DNA of 35,981 nucleotides from a virus (IMGVR_UViG_3300039018_000259:1-35981); one strand, 5' to 3'; numbered from the stretch's first letter, positions 1-5,757 are shown. Translations and numbers: made by a program. Notes: generated from the sequence alone by a model not told the origin.

Positions 1-127
1 GCAGGTGTTTTTGATTGCGGAATCGGTAGTTGAAATCGGGCCATTTCTGCAAATTGACATCCTGCCAGCCCGGCACACAGAGGATGAAACAATGACTTGG
101 CGGGTTCAAATACCCGCTCACTTCGTC
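1..127. repeat. Contig-terminal direct repeat (circularity overlap), left copy
   Basis: Bases 1-127 are identical to 35855-35981. An exact 127-base overlap is what a de Bruijn assembler using k=127 leaves when a circle is closed, so I read it as proof of a circular or circularly permuted molecule and not as a biological terminal repeat. A reading frame runs across the join without a break, which supports this. P22-like phages package by headful and give circularly permuted DNA, consistent with this interpretation. Confidence 0.9.
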
Positions 128-184
128 CTAGCAATAGCCCAGTTTCGCCCAAGCGCCAAGCCTCAGATGGGGTTTGCTCCCTAG
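2..184 (+). CDS. Cassette 4 hypothetical protein, 3' part of an 88-aa gene
   Basis: The gene starts at 35772 and crosses the contig join. In this window its frame opens at base 2 and stops with TAG at 182-184. The whole protein is 88 aa, starting MKQIILLQPDLPESLLDLL. I do not recognise a family. It has no signal peptide or membrane segment that I can see, and looks like a small soluble protein with alternating hydrophobic positions. It is the only sensible gene of its cassette, oriented towards the attC as most cassette genes are, with a GGAG ribosome site before the ATG. Function unknown. Confidence 0.6.
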   Translation, partial: QVFLIAESVVEIGPFLQIDILPARHTEDETMTWRVQIPAHFVLAIAQFRPSAKPQMGFAP

Positions 185-230
185 GAAACCAATGCATAAA
201 CCCCCCGTTCATAGTCTTTCGTTTTCGTAT

Positions 231-317
231 GCATAACTGGTTGCTCGTCACGGACAGTCACCGTCAGGTTGCGGCTTCGCCGCAAGTGGTGCCTGCCGGA
301 CAGCGCTAACGTTTGTA
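231..317 (+). repeat. attC: attC site of cassette 4, fused to phage DNA
   Basis: An 87-bp imperfect palindrome. The left simple site is GCATAAC (231-237) and the right core begins with G at 311. The centre forms a perfect 7-bp hairpin TTGCGGC-TTC-GCCGCAA (269-285). From 232 to 313 it is identical to the site at 34733-34814 (82 bp). Its right core reads GTTTGTA instead of GTTATGC because the bases after the first G come from the phage target, as expected when attC recombines at a secondary site. Confidence 0.85.
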
Positions 318-595
318 ATCGTCTGTCTTGTCTGATCTGCCCAGTGCTTCGCCATGGTTCGCGTTCCTTCGCAGCTGTAAAGCACGTATTGGTCGAAGTT
401 GGCATGGCACCCAATCACACCAGGTCGTGCGCAGCACAGCGGAAAGCAATCTAGGTCATTCTCTTTTATGCCTTTTCCCGTTGGTGGCGGGTGCGCTGCT
501 TGGCTATAGCCCTCAATGCCGCAAAAAATGCAGGGCAGTGCAGCTACTAGGCGGCGGTAGGTTTCGCTACGCACTGGCGCGGCTTTGGGGAACAT
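248..595 (-). pseudogene. HNH-type phage endonuclease, 3' end replaced by integron cassettes
   Basis: The 115-aa frame starts MFPKAAPVRSETYRRLVAAL. A metal-binding nuclease-like core follows: CIFC, then AAHPPPTGKG, then FPLCC with GCHANFD, the Cys/His pattern of HNH or NinG-like phage recombination nucleases. The ATG (593-595) overlaps the previous stop as TGATG and has an AAGGA site. Only residues 1-95 are native. After Asn95 the frame enters the attC site and adds 20 foreign residues to a stop at 248. The original last 16 codons and stop lie at 34153-34204, and joining 312 to 34204 gives an uninterrupted 111-aa gene. Only the C-terminal tail was swapped, so the product could still be active. 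Confidence 0.8.
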
Positions 596-774
596 CACGC
601 CGCATCCTTGTTTTGTTCTACTGGCGCAAAAAAATAGGTAAATGCTTCTTTGTTTTGCAAAATCCAAGCTTCTGCATTTTTTCTATCCTCACCCTCTAGT
701 TTTTCCCACCAAGGCGCGTTTCCGGGTACTTGGGTGTATTTCGTTGTCCAGCGTTGGTCAAACTTGATCGTCAT
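595..774 (-). CDS. Small phage protein (59 aa)
   Basis: A 59-aa frame beginning MTIKFDQRWTTKYTQVPGN and ending NKDAA. The start overlaps the previous stop by ATGA and the stop overlaps the next start by TGATG, so it sits as a coupled member of the early operon. It is rich in Trp, Lys and Glu, with no membrane segment. No family recognised. The tight overlaps on both sides are the main evidence that it is translated, and they fix the start of the HNH gene that follows. Confidence 0.65.
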   Translation of the reverse strand: MTIKFDQRWTTKYTQVPGNAPWWEKLEGEDRKNAEAWILQNKEAFTYFFAPVEQNKDAA

Positions 775-1250
775 TGCACAATCCCCCGCGCTATCAGGTG
801 CTTTTGATAAGGCCCACGCACTGTTCTGTGGAATTTCTCGGCGGCTACCGGGTCATAATCTAGCTCTGCACGGCTTTCAATACCGCAGATTGCGTACAAA
901 CAAGCTGCTGCGCCTTGTGCGCTGTGGCAGGCGTTGTCTGGGTCGGTTTCCATCCATGCCCAAAACTCCGGGTCGTTGCACCACATCCCAGCCAGCTTTG
1001 CCAGTGCGCCGCCCTTTGGCTTTTCAGGTGTCAAGGATTCCTTGACTGTTGGTTTATCAACAATGTCGTTAACTTTGTCGTTAACTGCCGCATAACCCAC
1101 AGCAAGCGCAGCAATAGCCGCAGGCGTGCCAGGTGCTGCAAATAGCTTGAATGCGTCTTGCGCGTGCATTGGCTCTATGTCAAAGCTGATTCTTAGCGTG
1201 CCATCAGCCATTGTTTTCAGGCTTACGCTTGCGCAGGGTATGGCGCTCAT
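771..1250 (-). CDS. Conserved phage early protein (159 aa)
   Basis: Starts MSAIPCASVSLKTMADGTL at 1250, chosen because its ATG overlaps the upstream stop (ATGA) and an AAGGA lies just before it. The N-terminal third looks like a beta-strand rich segment (GTLRISFDIEPM). The C-terminal half, with KGGALAKLAGMWCNDPEFW, resembles short hypothetical proteins that I recall next to replication genes of betaproteobacterial phages. Function unknown. Confidence 0.7.
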   Translation of the reverse strand: MSAIPCASVSLKTMADGTLRISFDIEPMHAQDAFKLFAAPGTPAAIAALAVGYAAVNDKVNDIVDKPTVKESLTPEKPKGGALAKLAGMWCNDPEFWAWMETDPDNACHSAQGAAACLYAICGIESRAELDYDPVAAEKFHRTVRGPYQKHLIARGIVQ

Positions 1251-1735
1251 ATCCTTGCCCCCAATCCCGCAAACGGCGATGAAAAGTCGCGCCATACTTT
1301 GCCAAGTCTCACGGCTGAAATCTTGGCTTGATTCACACCGTATTTTTTTGAAAGCGCCACACCAGTTTCATCGCTGGTGCGAATATCGCGCACCGCTGCA
1401 TTATTCAACTTTCCATGAGTCTTGCGCTTTGCCCGTGCAATTGCAGCGCTACGCACCGGGCCACTCATTACCCCAAGCGCGCCCAATTGTTTGCCTAAAC
1501 GCTGGTAAGTAGTCAGCTCGGTGCATTCAGGGTTGATGCACAGAACATTACCGCAAGTAACCCGCACAATACGGCCAGCAGGTATAGGCCCGTGTGCAGC
1601 CTCCCATAGCACCCGACGAACCAGCCTTGTCTTGCCGTCTACTCGTGTAGCTGGGTGGCCGTTGCAGCAGCCGCGTTGCCAAATAAGGCATCCTGCATCG
1701 TCTGTGCAGTGGTGGCGCAGGTCTTCAATGTTCAT
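1247..1735 (-). CDS. HNH homing-type endonuclease with C-terminal helix-turn-helix
   Basis: 162 aa starting MNIEDLRHHCTDDAGC, preceded by GGAAAGG. The N-terminal half has the HNH_3-like pattern CLIWQRG, RRVLWEAAHGPIP, then VTCGNVLCINPECTEL, with Cys pairs and His near the expected catalytic positions. The C-terminal region (about 105-150, VRDIRTSDETGVALSKKYGVNQAKISAVRLG) looks like a helix-turn-helix DNA-binding module, as in many free-standing phage HNH enzymes. It is embedded with ATGA overlaps on both sides. Whether it acts as a homing nuclease or in phage recombination cannot be told from sequence. Confidence 0.8.
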   Translation of the reverse strand: MNIEDLRHHCTDDAGCLIWQRGCCNGHPATRVDGKTRLVRRVLWEAAHGPIPAGRIVRVTCGNVLCINPECTELTTYQRLGKQLGALGVMSGPVRSAAIARAKRKTHGKLNNAAVRDIRTSDETGVALSKKYGVNQAKISAVRLGKVWRDFSSPFAGLGARI

Positions 1736-1887
1736 ATTTTTGCCTTTCCAAGTAATCTGCGAAGCCACCTAGCCCCGCCTAGATCAAGATATTTTTGCCG
1801 TTCGGTTTCAGTTTTTGGCCTCCAGCTCACTGGCTTAGGGCGTGGCGGGGCTTTTGGTCTACCGGGTTTACGGTTCAACTTTTCCAC
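1732..1887 (-). CDS. Small basic phage protein, GTG start (51 aa)
   Basis: A 51-aa frame opening with GTG at 1885-1887, preceded by GGGAG and lying 1 base after the DUF3560 stop. Its stop overlaps the next ATG (ATGA). The protein is strongly basic and proline rich at the start (EKLNRKPGRPKAPPRPK) and ends with WLRRLLGKAKI. The AT-hook-like GRPKAPPRP stretch suggests nucleic-acid binding, which is an inference. No family recognised. Confidence 0.6.
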   Translation of the reverse strand: MEKLNRKPGRPKAPPRPKPVSWRPKTETERQKYLDLGGARWLRRLLGKAKI

Positions 1888-1888
1888 A

Positions 1889-2530
1889 TCACTCCCAAAG
1901 AATTGCAGCAGTATGAACCTTGTTTTCTAAGTCCTTTACCGCCTTCTTTGCATATTGCAGCGCCATGCCGTGGCTGCGCTCAATAGTTCCATCCTTTAGC
2001 CCAGCGTGGCGAGTCTTTGCACGCTCCAATTCATGGGTAAAGTATTCGATTGATTCCGGCATTGATAAATCAATGTCGTTTTTCCGGCTCTCCCAATAAG
2101 CTGCCTTGTTCTCGTGGTGATCTGCTTGTTTCATTGAAGCTATGCAGTTATCCATACGCGCATGATTTCGAGCAATTAGAGCTCGGTGGCGACTTTCGCT
2201 GTGGTGTCCAACTTTAATGGGCTCTGCAAGCGATAAGAACTCGTGCCCCTCTTTAGACTTGCTTTGCCAGTCGCTTGCTTTGTTGCTTGCAGCGGCTGCC
2301 CAAGCGTTATATTTTTCTGCCTTTTTCTCAGCGTACGTTTGTTTGTTCAAACCGTCGCACCGCGTGATTGAATAATAAAACTTTGTCAAGTTTTTATGCA
2401 CTAGGTTATGAATCTCACAATCTGACTCTTTCCCATACTTGTTAGCCACTTGGATGATGTCACCCTTAACGTGCTCTGTTTCACATTCTGCAACCCATAC
2501 ATTCGGGCAATATTTGGCATAAGTGTTCAT
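1889..2530 (-). CDS. DUF3560 family protein
   Basis: 213 aa starting MNTYAKYCPNVWVAECE. The long helical body with EPIKVGHHSESRHRALI (about 100-117), SMPESIEYF and KTRHAGLKDGTIERSHGMAL matches the DUF3560 pattern found in plasmids and phages. Molecular function is not known for the family. It is the first gene after a probable promoter (2559-2586), so it may start a second transcript within the early minus operon and drive the following HNH and small genes. Confidence 0.85.
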   Translation of the reverse strand: MNTYAKYCPNVWVAECETEHVKGDIIQVANKYGKESDCEIHNLVHKNLTKFYYSITRCDGLNKQTYAEKKAEKYNAWAAAASNKASDWQSKSKEGHEFLSLAEPIKVGHHSESRHRALIARNHARMDNCIASMKQADHHENKAAYWESRKNDIDLSMPESIEYFTHELERAKTRHAGLKDGTIERSHGMALQYAKKAVKDLENKVHTAAILWE

Positions 2531-2558
2531 TTTTACTGGTTTCGTTATTTATGCCTAA

Positions 2559-2586
2559 ATTGTAGCGCAAAAATAGGATATTGCAT
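2559..2586 (-). promoter_or_regulatory. Putative sigma70 promoter for the DUF3560 transcript
   Basis: On the minus strand the hexamers ATGCAA (2581-2586) and TACAAT (2559-2564) are 16 bp apart in the AT-rich gap before the DUF3560 start. The -10 is close to consensus and the -35 is weak. The GCGCTAYAAT context is shared with the promoter at 5758-5785. Confidence 0.45.
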
Positions 2587-2613
2587 TTGTTTATTTGCAA
2601 ATTTTTCAAATAT

Positions 2614-2811
2614 TTATGACACCACCCGCACATCAATGCCGTGGACCGACTTCATCAGGTGTTGCTTTACTCTGAATAGCGGCGTGATTACGCCCTTTAC
2701 GTCCTCGACCACAATCTGCCCCCATTTGGTATCGGAGTACACGAAGTCGGCTATGTACCGGAGTGGCGGCTTGGCACGCTTGGAGCCTGCCAGCTTTACG
2801 CCATTGGTCAA
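2614..2811 (-). pseudogene. N-terminally truncated DUF1064 phage endonuclease
   Basis: The frame reads KPPLRYIADFVYSD (near the start), then QIVVEDVKG, then FRVKQHLMKSVHGIDVR. These are the core beta-strands and the ADF..VEDVKG nuclease motif of the DUF1064 (phage endonuclease I-like) family. The usual first 40 or so residues with FDSKKEA..E are missing. The frame opens at an in-frame TAA near 2870 and has only TTG/CTG starts. A different gene with a hydrophobic N-terminus occupies the upstream DNA in another frame. I read it as a decayed or recombinationally truncated copy. It could still be expressed from the TTG at 2811. Confidence 0.6.
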
Positions 2812-2947
2812 GCCAAACTTTTTTGTGTTGGCGCAATTTATTGGCGGCGCTAGTTGGTACGCCAGTTACAAAATCACCAATAACTAAATCAATGACGATG
2901 GCAATCGGCAGAAGTGGAAGCGTTAGCAATGCGCAAACTTTATTCAT
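2633..2947 (-). CDS. Small protein with hydrophobic N-terminus (uncertain)
   Basis: Starts 2 bases after the previous stop with MNKVCALLTLPLLPIAIVID, a plausible signal anchor. From about residue 45 onward it overlaps the DUF1064 fragment in another frame and its sequence (rich in Arg, Gln, Cys) looks like non-native translation. A likely reading is that only the first 40 or so codons are a real small membrane gene or leader, and the rest is read-through into DUF1064 DNA after a mosaic join. No family recognised. Confidence 0.35.
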   Translation of the reverse strand: MNKVCALLTLPLLPIAIVIDLVIGDFVTGVPTSAANKLRQHKKVWLDQWRKAGRLQACQAATPVHSRLRVLRYQMGADCGRGRKGRNHAAIQSKATPDEVGPRH

Positions 2948-2949
2948 AT

Positions 2950-3234
2950 CTAAGCCCTCAATACCTTTAATGCGCCCAATGCGCCTTGCGTGTTAGTCAC
3001 CATCACCCACGGATGGCCTGCCATGTCGTTTAGTTGCTTGTCGTTTGGGCCTTTGCGCCCGTAGGCTGTGGCTAGGTTTTTGACCTCCACAAACATAAAC
3101 TTTTGCTTTGTTGCGTCAGCCCACACTCGCAGGTCTACAGGCTCATGGATTACTTCAACCACAGCACCAGCGGCGCGGAATGCGTCAACGATGCCGGTTT
3201 GGTTGTTGTCGGTGCGTTTGGCAAAGCGGGTCAT
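2950..3234 (-). CDS. VRR-NUC-like PD-(D/E)XK nuclease
   Basis: 94 aa. The order RTDNNQTGIVDAFRAAGAVV, then DLRVW, then FMFVEVKN, then KQLNDMAGHPWVMV matches small phage VRR-NUC-type nucleases: an active-site Asp, an E-V-K motif and a downstream Gln/Trp segment. Stand-alone VRR-NUC enzymes are structure-selective nucleases thought to act on recombination or replication intermediates. Its ATG lies 0-4 bases from the ends of the two frames upstream, in the recombination and modification part of the early operon. Confidence 0.75.
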   Translation of the reverse strand: MTRFAKRTDNNQTGIVDAFRAAGAVVEVIHEPVDLRVWADATKQKFMFVEVKNLATAYGRKGPNDKQLNDMAGHPWVMVTNTQGALGALKVLRA

Positions 3235-4199
3235 TCAGACACCTCCAAGCAAGCGGTAGGCTGTTGCAGCTTGGAGCGGGACTTGGGCGTTACCCAATCC
3301 CTTGAGGCGGTGAACCCTATGGGAAACCCCATTAGCCACTCTACCCACGTTGGGTTCAGTTGCCCAGAAGTTGGATGAACCACCATACTCAGATTCAACT
3401 GTTTGCCAATCTCTGCCCTGCGCTGAATGGCTGGATTGCTCATGTTTTCCCTGTCCCTGCTGTCGCTGGCATTCGGTGTAGGCCACATCTTTACCATTGA
3501 TCTTAATTGGATTGTTTTGCGTGTGTATTCCGCTGGGTATCCCATTTCCTTGGCGTTGTGCGCTGTCGGTGTCGGCCAGAACTTCTCTTTCTTGCTGGCA
3601 GCTGCTCGATGCCCCATTGCAAACATTTCCTCCTTGTTGTCGCACATCTTCGCCAGCATTGATAGGCTGCCCTCGTTCACAAACCCCCTTGTGTCTGGTG
3701 TCGGCCAATGCAAACCATCTGTCTCGGTGATGCGGCGCTCCGACATCGGATGCGCGTATGCAGAGCCACCTTGTGTCATACCCCAGCGCGGCCAAGTCTC
3801 CGAGTACGGTTCCCAATCCGTTACTAAGGATTGCTGATACGTTTTCCAAGAAGAGCTGCTTTGGTCGTACCACGCCAGCGATCCGCAGGACTTCTCGGTA
3901 AAGACCTGATCTGGTTCCCTCATGTACGCCTGCCTGTTTTCCAGCAGTGCTAATGTCTTGGCAAGGGAATCCCGCATGAATGATGTCCACGCCTCCGGTG
4001 TACTCGGATGGGTCGAACAATCTAACGTCCCCTTCCCACACTCGCAAGCCTGGAAACCATCCGTCTGCGGCTCGTTCTCTGAGGACTTGGCAGGCATATC
4101 CATCCCACTCAACAGCGACAACTGGTCGGTGGCCGAGAATGAGGTCGGCAAGTAGCCCGCCGCCGTGTCCGGCAAATAGGTGCATGGTTCGCATATCAT
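3231..4199 (-). CDS. Second long frame overlapping the methyltransferase ('WPTP' frame)
   Basis: A stop-free frame of about 322 codons covers the whole methyltransferase gene in a different phase. The start used here is MICEPCTY at 4199, whose ATG overlaps the upstream stop (AAATGA) and has a GAGG site. Its stop overlaps the next gene's ATG. It could also open at 4220. It contains ETWPRWGMT, three WPTP motifs (HWPTPDT, FWPTPTA, MWPTPNA) and a tail LNPTWVEWLMGFPIGFT. I recall near-identical motifs in many database proteins. They are also what the conserved methyltransferase motifs give in this phase (LADTD becomes WPTPT), so those entries may be shadows. Genuine dual coding is possible but not proven. 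Confidence 0.4.
   Translation of the reverse strand: MICEPCTYLPDTAAGYLPTSFSATDQLSLLSGMDMPAKSSENEPQTDGFQACECGKGTLDCSTHPSTPEAWTSFMRDSLAKTLALLENRQAYMREPDQVFTEKSCGSLAWYDQSSSSWKTYQQSLVTDWEPYSETWPRWGMTQGGSAYAHPMSERRITETDGLHWPTPDTRGFVNEGSLSMLAKMCDNKEEMFAMGHRAAASKKEKFWPTPTAHNAKEMGYPAEYTRKTIQLRSMVKMWPTPNASDSRDRENMSNPAIQRRAEIGKQLNLSMVVHPTSGQLNPTWVEWLMGFPIGFTASRDWVTPKSRSKLQQPTACLEVSE
3235..4194 (-). CDS. DNA (cytosine-5) methyltransferase
   Basis: 319 aa, complete C5-methyltransferase. Motif I is LFAGHGGG (6-13), motif IV is GFPCQDIS with the catalytic Cys78, motif VI is FLENV (Glu117), motif VIII is HHRDR (155-159), and motif X near the end is LGNAQVP. A variable recognition region lies between VIII and X. 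It methylates cytosine in double-stranded DNA using AdoMet. In a phage the usual role is protection against host restriction, and here no cognate restriction gene is visible. The start at 4194 lies 5 bases after the competing ATG of the overlapping frame and shares its GAGG site. Confidence 0.9.
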   Translation of the reverse strand: MRTMHLFAGHGGGLLADLILGHRPVVAVEWDGYACQVLRERAADGWFPGLRVWEGDVRLFDPSEYTGGVDIIHAGFPCQDISTAGKQAGVHEGTRSGLYREVLRIAGVVRPKQLFLENVSAILSNGLGTVLGDLAALGYDTRWLCIRASDVGAPHHRDRWFALADTRHKGVCERGQPINAGEDVRQQGGNVCNGASSSCQQEREVLADTDSAQRQGNGIPSGIHTQNNPIKINGKDVAYTECQRQQGQGKHEQSSHSAQGRDWQTVESEYGGSSNFWATEPNVGRVANGVSHRVHRLKGLGNAQVPLQAATAYRLLGGV

Positions 4200-4345
4200 T
4201 TGCGCCTCAGTTCCAGCCATGGGAGTAGCTGGTCGTACCAGTTAAATGCTGCGATTGCATAGGCTCGGTCATAGGTTGCAATCCATTTGCAGTGTTCAAC
4301 GATGCGGGTGCGTAGTGCTTGTTCATGTTCTGATAGCTCATGCAT
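4196..4345 (-). CDS. Small phage protein (49 aa)
   Basis: 49-aa frame MHELSEHEQALRTRIVEHC ending LLPWLELRRK. Its ATG overlaps the end of the previous small gene and its TGA overlaps the ATG at 4199. It is helical and rich in Trp and Arg. Small proteins of this type are common beside phage methyltransferases. No function recognised. Confidence 0.6.
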   Translation of the reverse strand: MHELSEHEQALRTRIVEHCKWIATYDRAYAIAAFNWYDQLLPWLELRRK

Positions 4346-4451
4346 CTAGGTCGCCAGTGAGTACTAGGGCTTGTGTGATCTGCGCGAATGTCGGCGTTAG
4401 GTCGCCAGCACGGACGCGGATTAGGATTGATAGGGCTTCGGTGTAGCTCAT
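4338..4451 (-). CDS. Small phage protein (37 aa)
   Basis: 37-aa frame MSYTEALSILIRVRAGDL ending LTGDLDA. Its ATG overlaps the stop of the P-like gene as ATGA, and its own stop overlaps the next start by a few bases. This fits a translationally coupled string. Function unknown. Confidence 0.55.
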   Translation of the reverse strand: MSYTEALSILIRVRAGDLTPTFAQITQALVLTGDLDA

Positions 4452-4879
4452 GCAGCCCCCAATGCTTGCTTTGCCATTTGAACCACTGTCGGGCTTCTGC
4501 GCAGCCCGCCTTGCACATCACGCAAGATTGCTTTAGCCCATGCTTTGTGATCTACGGTAGTTTTTGGGGCCGATAAACCCTCCATCACGCGCCGCACTAT
4601 CGCAGGGTCAGCTTTCGGCAATAACAGCTCTAAAGGCTCATTCCTAGGTGCAGACCGGCACAATGCACGAAACTGGATAACCGTAGGCGGCAAGTCTGGC
4701 AAGTTTTGCAATGCGTACTGAATCGACTCTGGAGACTTTTCAAAACCAGATAGCTCGTGTAGCCAGTCCGATTTAACAGAGTTCATATCCACATCGCGCC
4801 ACCGTCCTAAAAACTGCTGCCCGTAGGTCAATGTCAGCTTGTCAAAAATCCGGTCAACCCAAGAGAGTGGCATTGTCAT
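4448..4879 (-). CDS. Lambda P-like replication protein (helicase loader type)
   Basis: 143 aa, with VDRIFDKLTLTYGQQFLGRW, VKSDWLHELSGF and IQYALQNLPDLPPTVIQFRALCR. This is the same layout as the central part of lambda P-type proteins (helical, 'WARELAGF..ALENLPERPPTAPQFK'-like). It lies directly after the DUF1376 initiator gene and overlaps it by 26 bp, the O-P arrangement of lambdoid phages. The probable role is to bring the host replicative helicase to the phage initiator. It is shorter than lambda P (233 aa). The start may be ATG 4879 or 4873. Confidence 0.7.
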   Translation of the reverse strand: MTMPLSWVDRIFDKLTLTYGQQFLGRWRDVDMNSVKSDWLHELSGFEKSPESIQYALQNLPDLPPTVIQFRALCRSAPRNEPLELLLPKADPAIVRRVMEGLSAPKTTVDHKAWAKAILRDVQGGLRRSPTVVQMAKQALGAA

Positions 4880-5615
4880 TGGTTACTCCATTAAAAAATT
4901 CAGGTTCATAAGCTGCTACGCCGGGGGCTGCAATTTGGGTTCTTTGGCGTTGTTCAGCTCTCCATGCGGGTTCTGCGTTAGATGGCGGTTTCTTGGCGTT
5001 TCTGCACCAGTTTCTCCAAGTTGCTTGCCAATCAAGTTTCACACCACGCGGCCCAGATTGTGCGCTCCAATAATCTCTAAACTTTGCAGATTCCTCCAGA
5101 CAGTTTGTCAAACCCTGATCTACAGCAAATTTCATATCAACTTGGAAGTCAGTAGGCAAGCGGGTACCGCGTGTTGTCTTACTACTGGTTCTTGGTTCTT
5201 GGTTTATGGTTCTTGGTTCATGGTTAGCTAGGCTCTGGGTTCTTTCTGGGTTAGCCTTGGGAACCTGCTGGGAACCTGCTGGGTTCTTTGGCTCATCAAC
5301 ACTAGCTTTGCGTCTACCACCTTTTGCGCCATTTGCCCTAGATCGCTCAGCTTTTATGTTGTATTCGCGTATTTCCATTTCACATCTAGCATGCGAATAC
5401 CCGTTTTCTGTAAACACAAAGAAGTCAGTTAGAACACTTTCAACAACATCAGAACCCATGCGTAACCTGCGGCTAACCCACTGGGTATCTGCTGGGATAG
5501 GTTGCTCTGTGTCGTAGTACATCTCAAGCAACCGGCGGTAAGCCAAATCCTCAAGGTCTGACAAATGCGCCGTTGCAGCTTTGTAGTCGCCAATATGGTG
5601 CGGGTAGTAGTTCAA
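4854..5615 (-). CDS. DUF1376 replication initiation protein (O-like), TTG start
   Basis: 253 aa. The N-terminal NYYPHHIGDYKAATAHLSDL (from residue 2) followed by DLAYRRLLEMYYDTEQPIP is the DUF1376 domain, typical of phage initiator proteins. A Lys/Arg/Gly-rich linker follows, then an acidic and aromatic C-terminal half. The TTG at 5615 is chosen because it overlaps the stop of the leader gene as TTGA, sits 7 bases after AAAGGGG, and puts the conserved NYYP at the N-terminus. The linker (NHEPRTINQEPRT) is encoded by iteron-like repeats at 5187-5225, as lambda O contains its own origin. Confidence 0.85.
   Translation of the reverse strand: MNYYPHHIGDYKAATAHLSDLEDLAYRRLLEMYYDTEQPIPADTQWVSRRLRMGSDVVESVLTDFFVFTENGYSHARCEMEIREYNIKAERSRANGAKGGRRKASVDEPKNPAGSQQVPKANPERTQSLANHEPRTINQEPRTSSKTTRGTRLPTDFQVDMKFAVDQGLTNCLEESAKFRDYWSAQSGPRGVKLDWQATWRNWCRNAKKPPSNAEPAWRAEQRQRTQIAAPGVAAYEPEFFNGVTNDNATLLG
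5187..5280. repeat. Iteron-like repeats inside the initiator gene, probable replication origin
   Basis: 5187-5225 holds five and a half tandem 7-bp units with consensus GGTTCTT (variants GGTTTAT, GGTTCAT). 5259-5280 is an exact tandem duplication of GGGAACCTGCT, and GGTTCTTT motifs lie between. On the coding strand the units read AACCAAG. They encode the linker of the DUF1376 protein. Lambda-type phages have iterons bound by O within the O gene, so an origin is the natural inference. No adjacent AT-rich unwinding element is obvious within 50 bp. Confidence 0.6.
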
Positions 5616-5719
5616 AATGCACACCCCTTTGAAAGACACACGCACAGGGTCGTATCCCGGACAAGAACGGCGTGCGCCTTTGATGGGCCTGAATGTGTGT
5701 CTATCGAAAGAGTCTTCAT
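5612..5719 (-). CDS. Leader gene of the replication operon (35 aa)
   Basis: 35-aa frame MKTLSIDTHSGPSKAHAVL ending SKGCAF, preceded by AAAGGA and about 35 nt downstream of a good promoter. Its stop overlaps the TTG of the DUF1376 gene (TTGA), so its translation probably feeds ribosomes to that weak start. No family recognised. It may be a short functional peptide or only a coupling leader. Confidence 0.55.
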   Translation of the reverse strand: MKTLSIDTHSGPSKAHAVLVRDTTLCVCLSKGCAF

Positions 5720-5757
5720 CTTGTCCTTTGAGGCATACGACTGCCGTTTGAGTTGTA

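Larger units (their letters stand above)
1..311 (+). mobile_element. Integron gene cassette 4 (right part, continuing from 35751-35854)
   Basis: This is the right-hand remainder of the fourth cassette of the array described at 34205-35981. It carries the end of an 88-aa reading frame (stop at 182-184) and the cassette's attC site (231-317). The cassette ends at the G of position 311, where recombination joins it to phage DNA at 312. Total cassette length across the circle is 415 bp, normal for integron cassettes. The stretch 185-230 is non-coding. Its last 26 or so bases repeat the sequence in front of the attC of cassette 3. Confidence 0.85.

Noticed and set aside
1-127. 127-bp ends as true terminal repeats of a linear virion
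   Set aside because: The length equals a common maximum assembly k-mer, a gene runs through it, and headful-packaging relatives have no fixed ends.
231-317. The repeated 87-bp sites as CRISPR repeats or phage terminators
   Set aside because: Spacing is 0.4-0.9 kb with genes between, the ends carry inverted core sites, and there is no U-run. attC explains all features.
2811-2835. Programmed -1 frameshift at the A6G run joining the hydrophobic frame to DUF1064
   Set aside because: The shift needed is +1, the slippery heptamer is in the wrong phase, and the joined protein would still lack the DUF1064 N-terminus.
4207-4521. 104-codon minus-strand frame over the two small genes before the methyltransferase
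   Set aside because: Its sequence looks non-native, while the 37-aa and 49-aa frames have overlapping start-stop codons in line with the operon.
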